NCBI GenBank assembly: GCA_902729415.1
Contig: CACVCF010000135.1
Location: 1-64,000, forward strand
Direction: 5' to 3'
Length of the DNA stretch: 64,000 bases
From: Terasakiella magnetica
GTDB lineage: Bacteria; Pseudomonadota; Alphaproteobacteria; Rhodospirillales; Magnetospirillaceae
Every line of letters starts with the position of its first letter. Position 1 is the stretch's first letter. The notes below the pieces were generated by a model. The model was not told the origin of the DNA, searched no databases, and saw nothing but the letters and a program-made list of their open reading frames with translations. Made by a program: the position numbers and the translations under genes. Shown piece after piece: positions 53,731-62,127 of this stretch.

Positions 53731-54158
53731 AAAATCTCGCTCAGGTCCGCCTTGGCCTCGATCTCACGCTCGAAATTGGCCAATTCAGCCCCCAAGGCGT
53801 CGCGGATGGAGACCATGCCCACCGGAATATCGTTGTCGACCACCGGCATGTGGCGGAATCCGCCATCATGCATCAGATGCAGAGCATGGCTCAGTCTGCG
53901 GTCGGGGGTGATGGTGGCGGGGGCGGCGGTCATGGCCGCCGACAGCAGAGTTGTTTCCGGGTTGCGGCCTTCAGCCAGCACCCGGAACAGGGCGTCGCGC
54001 TCGGTGAAGATACCCACCAGTTTATCCCTTTCGGTGATCATGACGGCGCCGACACGGCTGGCCTGCATCGCGCGTGCGGCGTCGTGGACGCTGGCGGTGG
54101 GGAGCATGGTCAGGATGGTCTGGGTTTTGATAACGTCACGGATCAGGCGAGGCGGCAT
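53724..54158 (-). CDS. CBS-domain protein
   Basis: A 144-residue protein consisting of a CBS pair. CBS1 is about 8-60 (TILTMLPTASVHDAARAMQASRVGAVMITERDKLVGIFTERDALFRVL) and CBS2 about 75-130 (AATITPDRRLSHALHLMHDGGFRHMPVVDNDIPVGMVSIRDAL). CBS pairs bind adenine nucleotides, so a sensing or regulatory function is expected. No catalytic domain is attached. Confidence 0.93.
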   Translation of the reverse strand: MPPRLIRDVIKTQTILTMLPTASVHDAARAMQASRVGAVMITERDKLVGIFTERDALFRVLAEGRNPETTLLSAAMTAAPATITPDRRLSHALHLMHDGGFRHMPVVDNDIPVGMVSIRDALGAELANFEREIEAKADLSEILG

Positions 54159-54230
54159 GGATGAAGTCCCCCCTTTGTGTATGGCGTATCCACCAATATG
54201 GAGGTGGTCTTCACCGACATCAATGGGAAG

Positions 54231-54698
54231 CTATTTATCCAAGGGCTGATAGCTGGTGCCGTTCCAGCGCAGCCATTGTGACGGTGTCTGGATGGTGGCC
54301 CAGCCTTCGACCCGAGACGACATGACGAAGACACCGTCGGACTCGCCAAAGCTCCAGCCGATGGGCTGCCAGCCCTTGCTCGTCCATTGCGCCACCAGCA
54401 TGGGCAGGCCCTTGGGCGAGGTCCAGGCCGGGGAGTCGATCAGGATGAACAGTTCCGCCTTGCCGTCCTCGTTGAGGTCGATGCGGCCTGCCCGCACCTG
54501 ATCACGGAAAAAGCCGGTGGTGCCCCCAGCATTGAAGTAGGCCCGCCAGTGGGTCTTCAGCAAGGCATCGATGTCGGGTGTCGGCGTTTCAGGCAGCGGC
54601 TGTAACGCCACCTGGGCCATGGGGCGCCCGTATTCCTGCGCTCCGGCGGGTGCGGTGATAAGGCTCAGCAGGGCGATGAGAATGAGAAGGGGGCGCAT
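54231..54698 (-). CDS. Exported hypothetical protein
   Basis: A 155-residue protein with a signal peptide (MRPLLILIALLSLITAPAGA). The mature part contains DLNEDGKAELFILIDSPAWTSPKG, a single EF-hand-like/VCBS-type calcium loop (DLNEDGKAELFI), then WTSKGWQPIGWSFGESDGVFVMSSRVEGWATIQTPSQWLRWNGTSY. This could be a periplasmic calcium-binding protein, but function is not known. Start at 54698 begins the signal peptide. Confidence 0.7.
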   Translation of the reverse strand: MRPLLILIALLSLITAPAGAQEYGRPMAQVALQPLPETPTPDIDALLKTHWRAYFNAGGTTGFFRDQVRAGRIDLNEDGKAELFILIDSPAWTSPKGLPMLVAQWTSKGWQPIGWSFGESDGVFVMSSRVEGWATIQTPSQWLRWNGTSYQPLDK

Positions 54699-54862
54699 GG
54701 CCTGATTGAATTCCAAGATTGCAGGAAGATTAGAGAGCCTATTGCCCCGCGTCAATGCGACCGCACCGCACAAAAACACAAAAAAACAGTGTTACATACA
54801 CGATAAAAAATGACGTTCCTTGCTATTTTGTGTTGAATTTAGCGCGGCATCCGGTGTATCAC

Positions 54863-54891
54863 CTTAACTACAGTGACGAGACAGGGTTAAG
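54863..54891 (+). promoter_or_regulatory. Inverted repeat before the rhodanese ribosome site
   Basis: CTTAAC and GTTAAG (17-base spacer) lie immediately upstream of the ribosome site AAGGAAG of the rhodanese gene, in AT-rich sequence unlike the flanks. It may be a protein site or a leader hairpin. Confidence 0.3.
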
Positions 54892-54905
54892 CAAGGAAGT
54901 CCATC

Positions 54906-55241
54906 ATGAGCGCTGTAGATATTGGTCTGATCGAACTGGAACCGGAAAGCGTCAAGGCGCTACTGGACTCGGGCGAGGCGGTTCTGGTGGATGTGCGCGA
55001 GGATGACGAATGGGCCGAGGCTCATATCCAAGGCTCGGTTCTGTCGCCCATGAGTGATTTCGAGGTTGAGACTTGGCCCAGCTTTCCCGGCAAGAAGATC
55101 ATCATCTCCTGCCTGGGGGGCGTGCGTTCGGCCGCCATCGCCCGCAGATTGATCGCCTCGGGCCAAGGTTGGGCCATTCACCTCAAAGGTGGGCTCAACG
55201 CTTGGCGTGATGCCGGACTTCCCGTTGTCGGTCAGGGCTGA
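54906..55241 (+). CDS. Rhodanese-domain protein
   Basis: A 111-residue single rhodanese domain: VLVDVREDDEWAEAHIQGSVLSPMSDF and the active-site loop ISCLGGVRSAAIARRL with the catalytic cysteine (C75 in CLGGVR). A sulfur-transfer or thiol-redox role is expected. It starts after AAGGAAG (spacing 6) and ends at a strong terminator, so it is monocistronic. Confidence 0.92.
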   Translation: MSAVDIGLIELEPESVKALLDSGEAVLVDVREDDEWAEAHIQGSVLSPMSDFEVETWPSFPGKKIIISCLGGVRSAAIARRLIASGQGWAIHLKGGLNAWRDAGLPVVGQG

Positions 55242-55285
55242 GTTCTCCCCCCCCTCTCCCTATTCAGCCTTCTGATCACATCCCT

Positions 55286-55318
55286 GGGCGATCGCGCAAG
55301 CGGTCGCCCTTTTCTTTT
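55286..55318 (+). terminator. Rho-independent terminator of the rhodanese gene
   Basis: A 10-bp stem (GGGCGATCGC at 55286-55295 with GCGGTCGCCC at 55300-55309, one T-G pair), a GCAA tetraloop and TTTTCTTTT. Confidence 0.92.
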
Positions 55319-55368
55319 GGTCGCCAGGAGACTACACCCTTTGGGGTCATGCCTGGATTGGAGTAGCC

Positions 55369-57150
55369 ATGCGCCGCCTTGGTCGGATTCTGATCACCTT
55401 GTTGGCTTTCACCGGCCTTTTAACGCTTTCGGTTCTTGGCCTTGGAATCTGGGCCAGTCTGCACTTCGCCGATAAGGCCGAAAGTGACCTGCCCAAGCGG
55501 GCGGTCCTCAGCCTGGATCTGGAGGCGCATTTCCATGAGACCGCCAGCGGCGATCCCCTGGCGGCGTTTTCGAGCGAGCGTTCCTATACCTTGCGCAGCG
55601 TGGTCGAGGCCATTGATCATGCCAGCAGCGATCCGCGGGTGGTGGGACTTTACGCCACCATGGGCCATTCGACTTTGGGGCTGGCGGCGGTGCAAGAGAT
55701 CCGCGACGCCGTCAGTCGTTTCCGGGCGGCGGGCAAGCCCGCCTTGCTGTTTGCCGAGACCATCGGCGAGACCGGGGCGGGGACGCTGGATTACTATCTG
55801 GCCTCGGCCTTCGGGCAGATATGGCTGCAGCCTTCGGGCGATCTCGCCATGACGGGGCTGATGATTGAAAGCCCATTCATCCGGGGAACCCTCGACCTGC
55901 TGGGGATCAAGGCGCAATTCTCCGCCCGCCACGAATACAAATCAGCCATCGACATGTTCAACGAACGGGGCTTTACCGGCCCCAACCGCGAAAATCTTGG
56001 CCGGTTGCTGGATTCGTGGTCGGAGCAGATGGCCAGCGGCATCTCCGCTGTCCGCGCCCTGCCCGCCGACAAGGTCAAGGCGCTGATGGGGCAGGGGCCG
56101 TTCCTGGCTTCGGAAGCCCTGGCTGCCGGGTTGGTGGATCGGGTGGGTTACCGGGACGCCGCTTGGAAGGCTATCGCGGGCGACGGCAAGGACAAGGCCC
56201 TGACCGCTGAAGAGTTGGATGTGGCCGATTACGCCGCCACCCTGCCCGAGCCCAAGGGGCCGGTGGTGGCGCTGATCAGCGGCACCGGGGCGATACATCG
56301 CGGCGAGTCCGGCCACGGTTTCGGCTCCGAGGCCGATTTCGGCGCCAAGACCATTGCCGAGGCGCTGCGCGACGCCATCGACGACGACGCGGTCAGGGCC
56401 ATCTTGTTCCGGGTCGACAGCCCCGGCGGCTCGTACACCGCGTCCGACACCATCTGGCGCGAGGTCCAGCGGGCGCGCGAAGCGGGAAAGCCAGTGGTGG
56501 TGTCCATGGGCAATGTCGCGGCCTCGGGCGGCTATTTCGTCGGCATGGGGGCGGACCGCATCGTCGCCCAGCCGGGAACCATCACCGGTTCCATCGGGGT
56601 TTTCACCGGCAAGGTGGTGCTGGAGGAGTTCTGGGCCAAGCTTGGGGTTAATTGGGACGAGATGCATCGTGGCGACAACGCCACCATGTGGAGCAGCAAC
56701 CGCGCCTTCCCGCCGGGGGCACAGGCCCGCATCGATGCGCTGCTGGATCATATCTATGGCGATTTTACCGGCAAGGCCTCTGAAGGGCGGCGCATCTCCG
56801 TCGCCGCCATGGACAAGCTGGCGCGTGGGCGGGTGTGGACCGGCGCCGATGCCAAGACCAGCGGGTTGGTGGATGTTCTTGGCGGCTGGCGGGAAGCCCT
56901 GGCCGCCGTGCGCGAGCTGACGGGGCTGAAGCCGGGGCAGGAGGTGGAATTGGTCGAATTCCCCCGGCCCAAGAAGCCATGGGAACTGGTGGCCGAGGCC
57001 CTGGCGGGCAGTCAGACCGGAATGGCCTCGGGGCTGCGGACCCTGGCGCGATTGGAGCCGGTGGTGAAGCATCTGGCGCCCTTGGCCGAGCCGGTGAGCG
57101 GCGCGACATTGCGGATGCCGCCGTTGGATGTGACGGGGACGCGGCCATGA
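55369..57150 (+). CDS. sppA: Signal peptide peptidase SppA, long (67K) type
   Basis: A 593-residue membrane-anchored serine protease of family S49. One N-terminal helix (about 7-30) anchors it. The first S49 domain supplies the general-base lysine K191 (SARHEYKSAID) and the second the nucleophile S386 (GNVAASGGYFVG), the split dyad of SppA. It degrades signal peptides cleaved from exported proteins in the inner membrane. It overlaps the next gene as ATGA. Confidence 0.95.
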   Translation: MRRLGRILITLLAFTGLLTLSVLGLGIWASLHFADKAESDLPKRAVLSLDLEAHFHETASGDPLAAFSSERSYTLRSVVEAIDHASSDPRVVGLYATMGHSTLGLAAVQEIRDAVSRFRAAGKPALLFAETIGETGAGTLDYYLASAFGQIWLQPSGDLAMTGLMIESPFIRGTLDLLGIKAQFSARHEYKSAIDMFNERGFTGPNRENLGRLLDSWSEQMASGISAVRALPADKVKALMGQGPFLASEALAAGLVDRVGYRDAAWKAIAGDGKDKALTAEELDVADYAATLPEPKGPVVALISGTGAIHRGESGHGFGSEADFGAKTIAEALRDAIDDDAVRAILFRVDSPGGSYTASDTIWREVQRAREAGKPVVVSMGNVAASGGYFVGMGADRIVAQPGTITGSIGVFTGKVVLEEFWAKLGVNWDEMHRGDNATMWSSNRAFPPGAQARIDALLDHIYGDFTGKASEGRRISVAAMDKLARGRVWTGADAKTSGLVDVLGGWREALAAVRELTGLKPGQEVELVEFPRPKKPWELVAEALAGSQTGMASGLRTLARLEPVVKHLAPLAEPVSGATLRMPPLDVTGTRP

Positions 57151-57884
57151 GTCCGCCTAAAAGCGTGGTGGTGACCGGTGCCAGTCGCGGCATCGGCCAC
57201 GCCATCGCGCGGCGCTTCCTGGCCGAGGGCTGGCGGGTCATCACCTGTGCCCGCGCCCCGGTGCCGCCGGAATGCCGGATCGATCCCAATTGGGCCAGCC
57301 ATATCGTCGCTGATCTGGCCAATCCCGACAGTGCTGAGGACTTTGTGGCCCAGGCCAATGCGGTACTGAACGGTGATCCACTGCGCGCCTTGATCAACAA
57401 TGCCGGCATCAGCCCCAAGACCCCCTACCGCGAGCGGCTGGGGGTGCTCAACGGCTCCATCGACGGCTGGAAAGACGTGTTCGAGCTGAACTTCTACGCC
57501 CCCTTGCGGCTGGCGCGCGGCTTTGCCAGCGCCCTGCACCGCGGCAAGGGCTGCATCGTCAACATCACCTCCATCGCCGGGCATTACGTCCATCCTTTCG
57601 CCGGATCGGCCTATTCCACCTCCAAGGCGGCGCTGTCCGGCCTCACCCGCGAGATGGCCGCCGAGATGGCCCAACTGGGGGTGCGGGTCAATGCCGTGGC
57701 ACCCGGCGAAATCCGCACCGAGATGATCTCGGCGGAATACGAAGCCCTGGTGCCTCGCATTCCTCTGGAGCGCATGGGCACTACCGCCGATGTGGCCGGA
57801 ACCGTGTTCCAGCTGTGCTCCGACGATTTCGCCTATGTCACCGGCAGCGAGATCTTCGTTACCGGTGGCCAGCACCTGTATTAG
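57147..57884 (+). CDS. Short-chain dehydrogenase/reductase
   Basis: A 245-residue classical SDR. TGASRGIGHAIA (cofactor), LINNAGIS, Ser/Tyr/Lys triad in NITSIAGHYVHPFAGSAYSTSKAALSG, and the C-terminal EIFVTGGQHLY. The cofactor and substrate are unknown. ATG overlaps the sppA stop (ATGA). It ends 62 bp before the convergent accessory block. Confidence 0.92.
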   Translation: MSPPKSVVVTGASRGIGHAIARRFLAEGWRVITCARAPVPPECRIDPNWASHIVADLANPDSAEDFVAQANAVLNGDPLRALINNAGISPKTPYRERLGVLNGSIDGWKDVFELNFYAPLRLARGFASALHRGKGCIVNITSIAGHYVHPFAGSAYSTSKAALSGLTREMAAEMAQLGVRVNAVAPGEIRTEMISAEYEALVPRIPLERMGTTADVAGTVFQLCSDDFAYVTGSEIFVTGGQHLY

Positions 57885-57946
57885 GGGGGCTTGATTTAGG
57901 CCGGAACGGGGGCAAGGACTGCGGCGGCGCCATGGGCCCGCCTCTG

Positions 57947-58531
57947 TCATGAGCCAGCAACACGCCGCATTCTCGTTCCCCTCCACGTGGTCCGATCCAA
58001 CAGCGGCGCCAGTTCCTCGTAAAACGCCCGCACTTGCGTCTTGGATAGGTTTTTCCGGGCCGTCCATTCGCCGTTATTGGCGGAGGCTAAGCCATGGACC
58101 TGAAGCAATCTGGAGATATCGAGATCGTTGCGTTCGGGGCCTGGGAACCAATTCACTTCGTCGCTGCTGGTGATGCGCATGGGGACATAGAGGGACTCTC
58201 CCGGTTTTTTGTTGTCGGGTGCCTTACCTTTCTGGCTCGCATCGGTCACCTGGAAGATGAAGTGGCCGGAGGCGGCAAGCGCGATGAAGCCACCGATCAT
58301 GGTGACCTCCTCGCCGTTTCCCTGGGTCATTGTGATGGTGACTTGATCGGGCTGGGTAGCGACCCTTATGGATGCTCCGGAGAACCCCTCCAGCACATAC
58401 AGGCCGTCGGTCAGGGGGTAGCTGTATTCGCTGGAGGCAAAGTGGGTGCTTTGGTTCTCCAGGACAAAGGGGATGCAACCCGCCAGGCAAAGGGCCAGCA
58501 GAGCCAAGCTGGCGCGCAGACACGCGGTCAT
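57947..58531 (-). CDS. Lipoprotein, last gene of the caspase-containing run
   Basis: A 194-residue lipoprotein with lipobox CLAGC (C19). The mature part has two or three predicted beta-rich segments (YPLTDGLYVLEGFSGASIRVATQPDQVTITMT, GHFIFQVTDASQKG, GESLYVPMRITSSDEVNWFPG) and a helical C-terminus. No named family recognised. ATG overlaps the upstream gene's stop as ATGA (58528-58531). Confidence 0.75.
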   Translation of the reverse strand: MTACLRASLALLALCLAGCIPFVLENQSTHFASSEYSYPLTDGLYVLEGFSGASIRVATQPDQVTITMTQGNGEEVTMIGGFIALAASGHFIFQVTDASQKGKAPDNKKPGESLYVPMRITSSDEVNWFPGPERNDLDISRLLQVHGLASANNGEWTARKNLSKTQVRAFYEELAPLLDRTTWRGTRMRRVAGS

Positions 58532-58830
58532 GGGAGATCTTCGTCGAGAAGGTCGAGAACGCGGGTGAAGGTCGAGGTGCCCACCCCGTCCGGGTCGTCC
58601 CAGTCTTCGCGGTACTCGGCGCGCCTTTCCGTCAGGGCCGTGCGCAAGGCATCACCAAAGGCTTCCTCGCCTGCCATGGCGGCGGTTCTGAGCGCCCGCT
58701 TTATCCCGTCGATGGCCGCCAGGGCCAGCTTGGCCCGGCCGAATTCACCATTCTTCTCCAGACCCGTCGCGTATCGTGCCTCTTCACGCAGGATCTTGTT
58801 CATTGCAAGGGTCAATTGGCGTTGTGTCAT
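58528..58830 (-). CDS. Small helical hypothetical protein
   Basis: A 100-residue, mostly alpha-helical protein (ARYATGLEKNGEFGRAKLALAAIDGIKRALRTAAMAGEEAFGDALRTALTERR) with an acidic tail (DDPDGV...DLLDEDLP). A GGTGGAG site supports ATG 58830; a longer GTG-start frame from 58971 would overlap the MraZ-like gene by 35 bp and is less likely. Cytoplasmic. Function unknown. Confidence 0.6.
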   Translation of the reverse strand: MTQRQLTLAMNKILREEARYATGLEKNGEFGRAKLALAAIDGIKRALRTAAMAGEEAFGDALRTALTERRAEYREDWDDPDGVGTSTFTRVLDLLDEDLP

Positions 58831-58936
58831 CTGCTCCACCTTTTCTTGTCGATGACGGTCCCGGTCCGGCAGGTTCCGTTGCCGTGATGCCCCTGATAGG
58901 ACGGTCGAGATATCGATTGTCCCTTCAGCTTCCTTG

Positions 58937-59302
58937 CTATCCCATGCTGTTCTCCTTGTCGGAATGGACACGCCCGTAGATCAGGGCGTGCGCTCCCTTG
59001 CCCTCCAGCACCACCATCGTGCCCAAGGACGCCTCTTCCCGCAGGGGCTTGGGGACCAGCAGGCAGCGGGCGACGGTATCTAGCATGCACATGGTCATCG
59101 TAAGCCCGATTTGGCGGCTGGCGATCGGCAGGTTTTCGCGCAGGATATCGGCCATGGCGGCGGGATGAAGCGCAATGGCGATGGGGTGGGAGCGGGGGGC
59201 GACGAAGGCACAGAATTGGCCGTCTTGCGGCTCCCAGTCGTGGGGCAGCTCGATGGTCCCGTCGGGAGAGACCGAGCGGATATGGACGCCGGTGAATATC
59301 AT
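58937..59302 (-). CDS. Divergent MraZ-like protein (tandem SpoVT/AbrB folds)
   Basis: A 121-residue protein. Its order of motifs matches MraZ: FTGVHIRSVSPDGTIELPHDW in the first half (compare D-x-x-G-R-x-x-x-P) and MLDTVARCLLVPKPLREEASLGTMVVLEGKGAHALIYGR in the second (D-x-x-x-R-x-x-x-P..L...A.L...V.L.G......W). MraZ is a DNA-binding regulator normally at the head of the mra/dcw cluster and about 150 residues long. This copy is shorter and in an accessory operon. ATG overlaps the HTH gene's stop (ATGA). Confidence 0.65.
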   Translation of the reverse strand: MIFTGVHIRSVSPDGTIELPHDWEPQDGQFCAFVAPRSHPIAIALHPAAMADILRENLPIASRQIGLTMTMCMLDTVARCLLVPKPLREEASLGTMVVLEGKGAHALIYGRVHSDKENSMG

Positions 59303-59598
59303 GAGGGTGGGCCGTAATGGGCGGCGGTGATGGCAATCGTGCGCTCCAGCGCGGCTCGCTCGACCCGCATGTCCTTTCTGCCGATCCGCACCGCGGGAAT
59401 GTCGCCGTTGGCGATGGCGCGGCGGATGACGGGAACACCAACCCCGATCCGGGTTGCCACCTCTTCCAGCGTCATCAGTCCGCCATTGTAAGGCGCTGCT
59501 TCCGGCTTGGTGCCGCGTCTCGGCCAGAGTGCGGCAAAGGTCGATCCGATGATGTCCAAGAGTGATTGCAGGCGATGGGGCAATTGGTGTGGGGACAT
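59299..59598 (-). CDS. Excisionase-type helix-turn-helix protein
   Basis: A 99-residue protein whose C-terminal half (about 43-90, MTLEEVATRIGVGVPVIRRAIANGDIPAVRIGRKDMRVERAALERTI) is the MerR/excisionase-like HTH. The N-terminal half is basic and Pro-rich. AGGAG lies seven bases before ATG 59598. It could bind DNA as a regulator or recombination directionality factor, but no integrase is nearby. It is flanked on both sides by tightly coupled genes. Confidence 0.75.
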   Translation of the reverse strand: MSPHQLPHRLQSLLDIIGSTFAALWPRRGTKPEAAPYNGGLMTLEEVATRIGVGVPVIRRAIANGDIPAVRIGRKDMRVERAALERTIAITAAHYGPPS

Positions 59599-59602
59599 GG
59601 TC

Positions 59603-60145
59603 TCACTCCTTGCCCCAGGCGCCAACCGCGGCAAAGACAGCGTCCAGATTACCCGGCACGCCGGCGATGGATTTAAGCTCTCCCCGGCCATTCACGAAGA
59701 TCAGGGTGGGATATCCGGTGAACTCGATCCGCTTGGCCATCTCCTTGATGGCCATCGCCGACATGGCGAGTCGGATCAGCGCTGATCCATTCTTGCTCAT
59801 ATCCTCCATCGGCTCTTGCCGGAAGACGCGGGTCAGGGTGTCCAGTGACCGACTGGCGACGACGTTGAGATTTTGGTTCATGGTGTGGTCGTCGCGGGCG
59901 CCACCGGCGATCCACCGCAATTGGACACCTCCTCGGCCCGATCGGGTTCGCTGGAACAGCATCTTGCAGACCGGACACCATGGGGCGTAGACCACATAGA
60001 TATGGCGTGGACTGGACTCGCCATCGCCAATCCACGGCGCTTCTGACAACAGAGCTTCCATGTCGGATGAAGCGGAGGCCCAGGCAGGAATGGGCAGCGC
60101 CATGCCGAGGGTCATGGCCAAGGCTGCGCGACGGGTGAGGTTCAT
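59603..60145 (-). CDS. Periplasmic DsbC/DsbG-like thioredoxin-fold protein
   Basis: A 180-residue exported protein with a twin-arginine-like signal (MNLTRRAALAMTLGMALPIPAWA). It has the thioredoxin-fold motif IYVVYAPWCPVCKMLFQRT (active site CPVC at about 57-60) and the cis-Pro segment GYPTLIFVNGRGEL. Proteins of this form occur in DsbG-like sets, often near transfer or envelope genes. It may catalyse disulfide rearrangement for the cysteine-containing exported neighbour. Stop is 4 bases from the HTH gene's start. Confidence 0.85.
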   Translation of the reverse strand: MNLTRRAALAMTLGMALPIPAWASASSDMEALLSEAPWIGDGESSPRHIYVVYAPWCPVCKMLFQRTRSGRGGVQLRWIAGGARDDHTMNQNLNVVASRSLDTLTRVFRQEPMEDMSKNGSALIRLAMSAMAIKEMAKRIEFTGYPTLIFVNGRGELKSIAGVPGNLDAVFAAVGAWGKE

Positions 60146-60188
60146 GACGCAAACTCCTCGAGGCGAAACGGAAGGCGAGGTGGTGGGT

Positions 60189-60689
60189 TCACCTCCTCGG
60201 AAATGACCACCAGGTTTCAGTATCTTCCGGCGGCTGAGAGCGGGTCAGAGCCGTCCATAGGGTGGCAAGAGTGGTTTGCTTTGGGAAACGGCAAGTTTCC
60301 GTCTCCCGGCTGTTGACCCGGACAGTGGCGGCGGCGATGCAATATTTCTCGGGAGTCGATGTCTTGGGGGCCGTGGCCCCGCCGACGCCATCACAGCCTC
60401 GGGCATCGGCGAAAACGTGAATTTCGGCCTTGTCGGCAGTGGTGTCCTTCAACGTCAGAGCCAGTCTCGGAAAACCAGCACAGCGAAAGCAGATTTGCCA
60501 ATTCTCCAATTCCAGTATCCGCTCGCCGCCCTGGCCCGCAGTGAGGCCGAGCCGGTTGACTCCTTTCGAACCGACCACCAGCAGCGTTCCGCTTTCACTG
60601 GCGCAGGAAAGCTCTGGACTTTGGGCGAAGGCGACCGGTGTCGCCAAGGCTGCGTATACCAACATGCTCAGGATGATCCGAAAGGCCAT
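60189..60689 (-). CDS. Exported cysteine-containing hypothetical protein
   Basis: A 166-residue protein with a signal peptide (MAFRIILSMLVYAALATPVAFA). The mature part has six cysteines: LSCASES, WQICFRCAG, RGCDG, KYCIAA and TCRFPK. It could form three disulfides, which would fit the DsbC-like neighbour. No family was recognised. AAGGGA six bases before ATG 60689 chooses this start. Its DNA is somewhat less GC-rich than the flanks. Confidence 0.7.
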   Translation of the reverse strand: MAFRIILSMLVYAALATPVAFAQSPELSCASESGTLLVVGSKGVNRLGLTAGQGGERILELENWQICFRCAGFPRLALTLKDTTADKAEIHVFADARGCDGVGGATAPKTSTPEKYCIAAATVRVNSRETETCRFPKQTTLATLWTALTRSQPPEDTETWWSFPRR

Positions 60690-60703
60690 GACCATTCCCT
60701 TTT

Positions 60704-62071
60704 CTATCGTGACGACAGGTGGGAGCAGAATGCATCGTCGCTGTAGCTGCAAACCTCGTCGATGACATGTTTGTTCCATCGTTTCTGGCACGAGCTGTTG
60801 AAGCTGTCGATCTTTGCAGAAAGAGCTTTTTTGTCAGCGTTGTATTCGTCACGAGAAGAATTAAGTTCACGGAGGTGGTTGTTATAATCTTGCGACCTCT
60901 GTCCAGCCATTATCCTGAAGTAAGCACCTCCATATGTCTGGTCATTGTTTGCCAGAGCTATGGTGTTGTCGAGATTTTGTTTCTCAGTCTGCAAAAAATC
61001 CCAATTTCGTTTCAGGTTATCAAAGTCATTCTTTAGTCGGCTGCTGGCTTCGGCGTTGGCCTTTGCGTCATCCCGGCAGGCGCGCAGTTCCTCAATGGCG
61101 TCGGCGTCGGCCTGTCGCCGCTTGGCCTCGGCGCGGGCATCCTCGTCGGCTTGGCGGCGCTTGATTTCGGCGGCATCGGTGTTGGCGCGGATGATGGCGG
61201 CCTTGGCCGCGTCGGCTTCCCGCTTCAGGCGATCAACCTCAGCCTTTGCGCGCGCGATTTCGGCCGTATTGTCGGCCTGCTTGGAATCGGTGCGCCCCAG
61301 CCCGGCGAAAAAGAATTTCCCCTCGATGGGTGAGGATGACAGCCAGGGCTGCTGGCGGCCATCGGTGGATTTTTTCACCATCAGACCGACCTCGTTGAAG
61401 GTGTCGAACAGGTCGAGGCCGGGGGTGCGGAGGGTCTTGGCCAGGGCCTCGGTATAGGGGCTGTGGCTGCCGGCACCGTCACGGGCCACGTTGCCGGGCT
61501 GAGTGGCGAAAGCGATGGCGGTGCCCGCCGGCGCGGTCATGGTGGCCAGGCCATCGCCGACCGAGCGTATTCCGCTGGCGCTCAAAGGATTGTTGCGGCA
61601 GGCATCGAGGATGACGATGTTCAGCCGGTTGCCGGCATTGCCCATCTCGTCGAGCACGAAGCCCACGTCCACCAACTCATATTTGACGTCGGACTCGCCG
61701 CTCACCTTAGCCGAGACCGGAGCCATGTAATTGACGCCTTTGACCTGAAGGCCATGGCCAGAATAGTAAAATACCCCCACAGCCCCTTCGCGCAGGGCCT
61801 TGCCGAAGGAGCGGATACTTTGCTCCATGGCCGGGCGCTCGGCGTCGATCAGCGGCCCGTTGCCGATCAAATGGAAGCCGAGGGCGCCAAAGGTCTCAGC
61901 CATCAGCCGGGCGTCATTGACGGAGTTCTTCAAGCTAGCGGTATTGCGATAGGTGCCGTTGCCGATCACCAGCGCCACACGCTTCTCGGTTCCCCCCGCC
62001 CAGGCGGCCGACGCAGCAAGGCCGAGCACAAGGGCGATGGTTGCGGTGACAAGCCTTAATCGATCAATCAT
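60704..62071 (-). CDS. Exported caspase-like (C14-type) cysteine protease with coiled-coil tail
   Basis: A 455-residue protein with a signal peptide (ends AAWAGG). Residues about 28-250 are a C14 caspase-like domain: RVALVIGNGTYRNTASLKNSVNDARLMAETFGALGF, then catalytic H106 in FYYSGHG and C158 in ILDACRNNPL. Next come SPYTEALAKTL and a QPWLSSSPIEGKFFF motif typical of bacterial caspase-like proteins. Residues about 265-345 are a charged coiled coil (TAEIARAKAEVDRLKREADAAK). The last ~110 residues are encoded by noticeably AT-richer DNA. A periplasmic or secreted peptidase is expected; cleavage preference and substrate are unknown. It is first in the leftward run. Confidence 0.9.
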   Translation of the reverse strand: MIDRLRLVTATIALVLGLAASAAWAGGTEKRVALVIGNGTYRNTASLKNSVNDARLMAETFGALGFHLIGNGPLIDAERPAMEQSIRSFGKALREGAVGVFYYSGHGLQVKGVNYMAPVSAKVSGESDVKYELVDVGFVLDEMGNAGNRLNIVILDACRNNPLSASGIRSVGDGLATMTAPAGTAIAFATQPGNVARDGAGSHSPYTEALAKTLRTPGLDLFDTFNEVGLMVKKSTDGRQQPWLSSSPIEGKFFFAGLGRTDSKQADNTAEIARAKAEVDRLKREADAAKAAIIRANTDAAEIKRRQADEDARAEAKRRQADADAIEELRACRDDAKANAEASSRLKNDFDNLKRNWDFLQTEKQNLDNTIALANNDQTYGGAYFRIMAGQRSQDYNNHLRELNSSRDEYNADKKALSAKIDSFNSSCQKRWNKHVIDEVCSYSDDAFCSHLSSR

Positions 62072-62111
62072 GACGGCCCCTGCTTGATAAGTACGCGATC
62101 ATGTGCTCCAA

Positions 62112-62127
62112 ATCATGTCAACATGAT
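62112..62127. promoter_or_regulatory. Inverted repeat in the divergent caspase/exported-gene region
   Basis: ATCATGT-CA-ACATGAT, a perfect 7-bp inverted repeat, in the 212-bp AT-rich gap between the caspase start (62071) and the rightward gene (62284). A second structure (ATGCC/GGCAT, 62152-62165) lies nearby. These are candidate operator sites; the HTH or MraZ-like proteins in the operon are possible binders. Confidence 0.4.

Noticed and set aside
58831..58971. N-terminal extension of the small helical gene to a GTG at 58971
   Set aside because: It would overlap the MraZ-like gene by 35 bp and lacks a ribosome site, while ATG 58830 has GGTGGAG upstream.
59299..59598. Excisionase-type HTH taken as proof of a mobile element
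   Set aside because: No integrase, attachment-site repeats or tRNA gene were seen around it, so mobility is not claimed.
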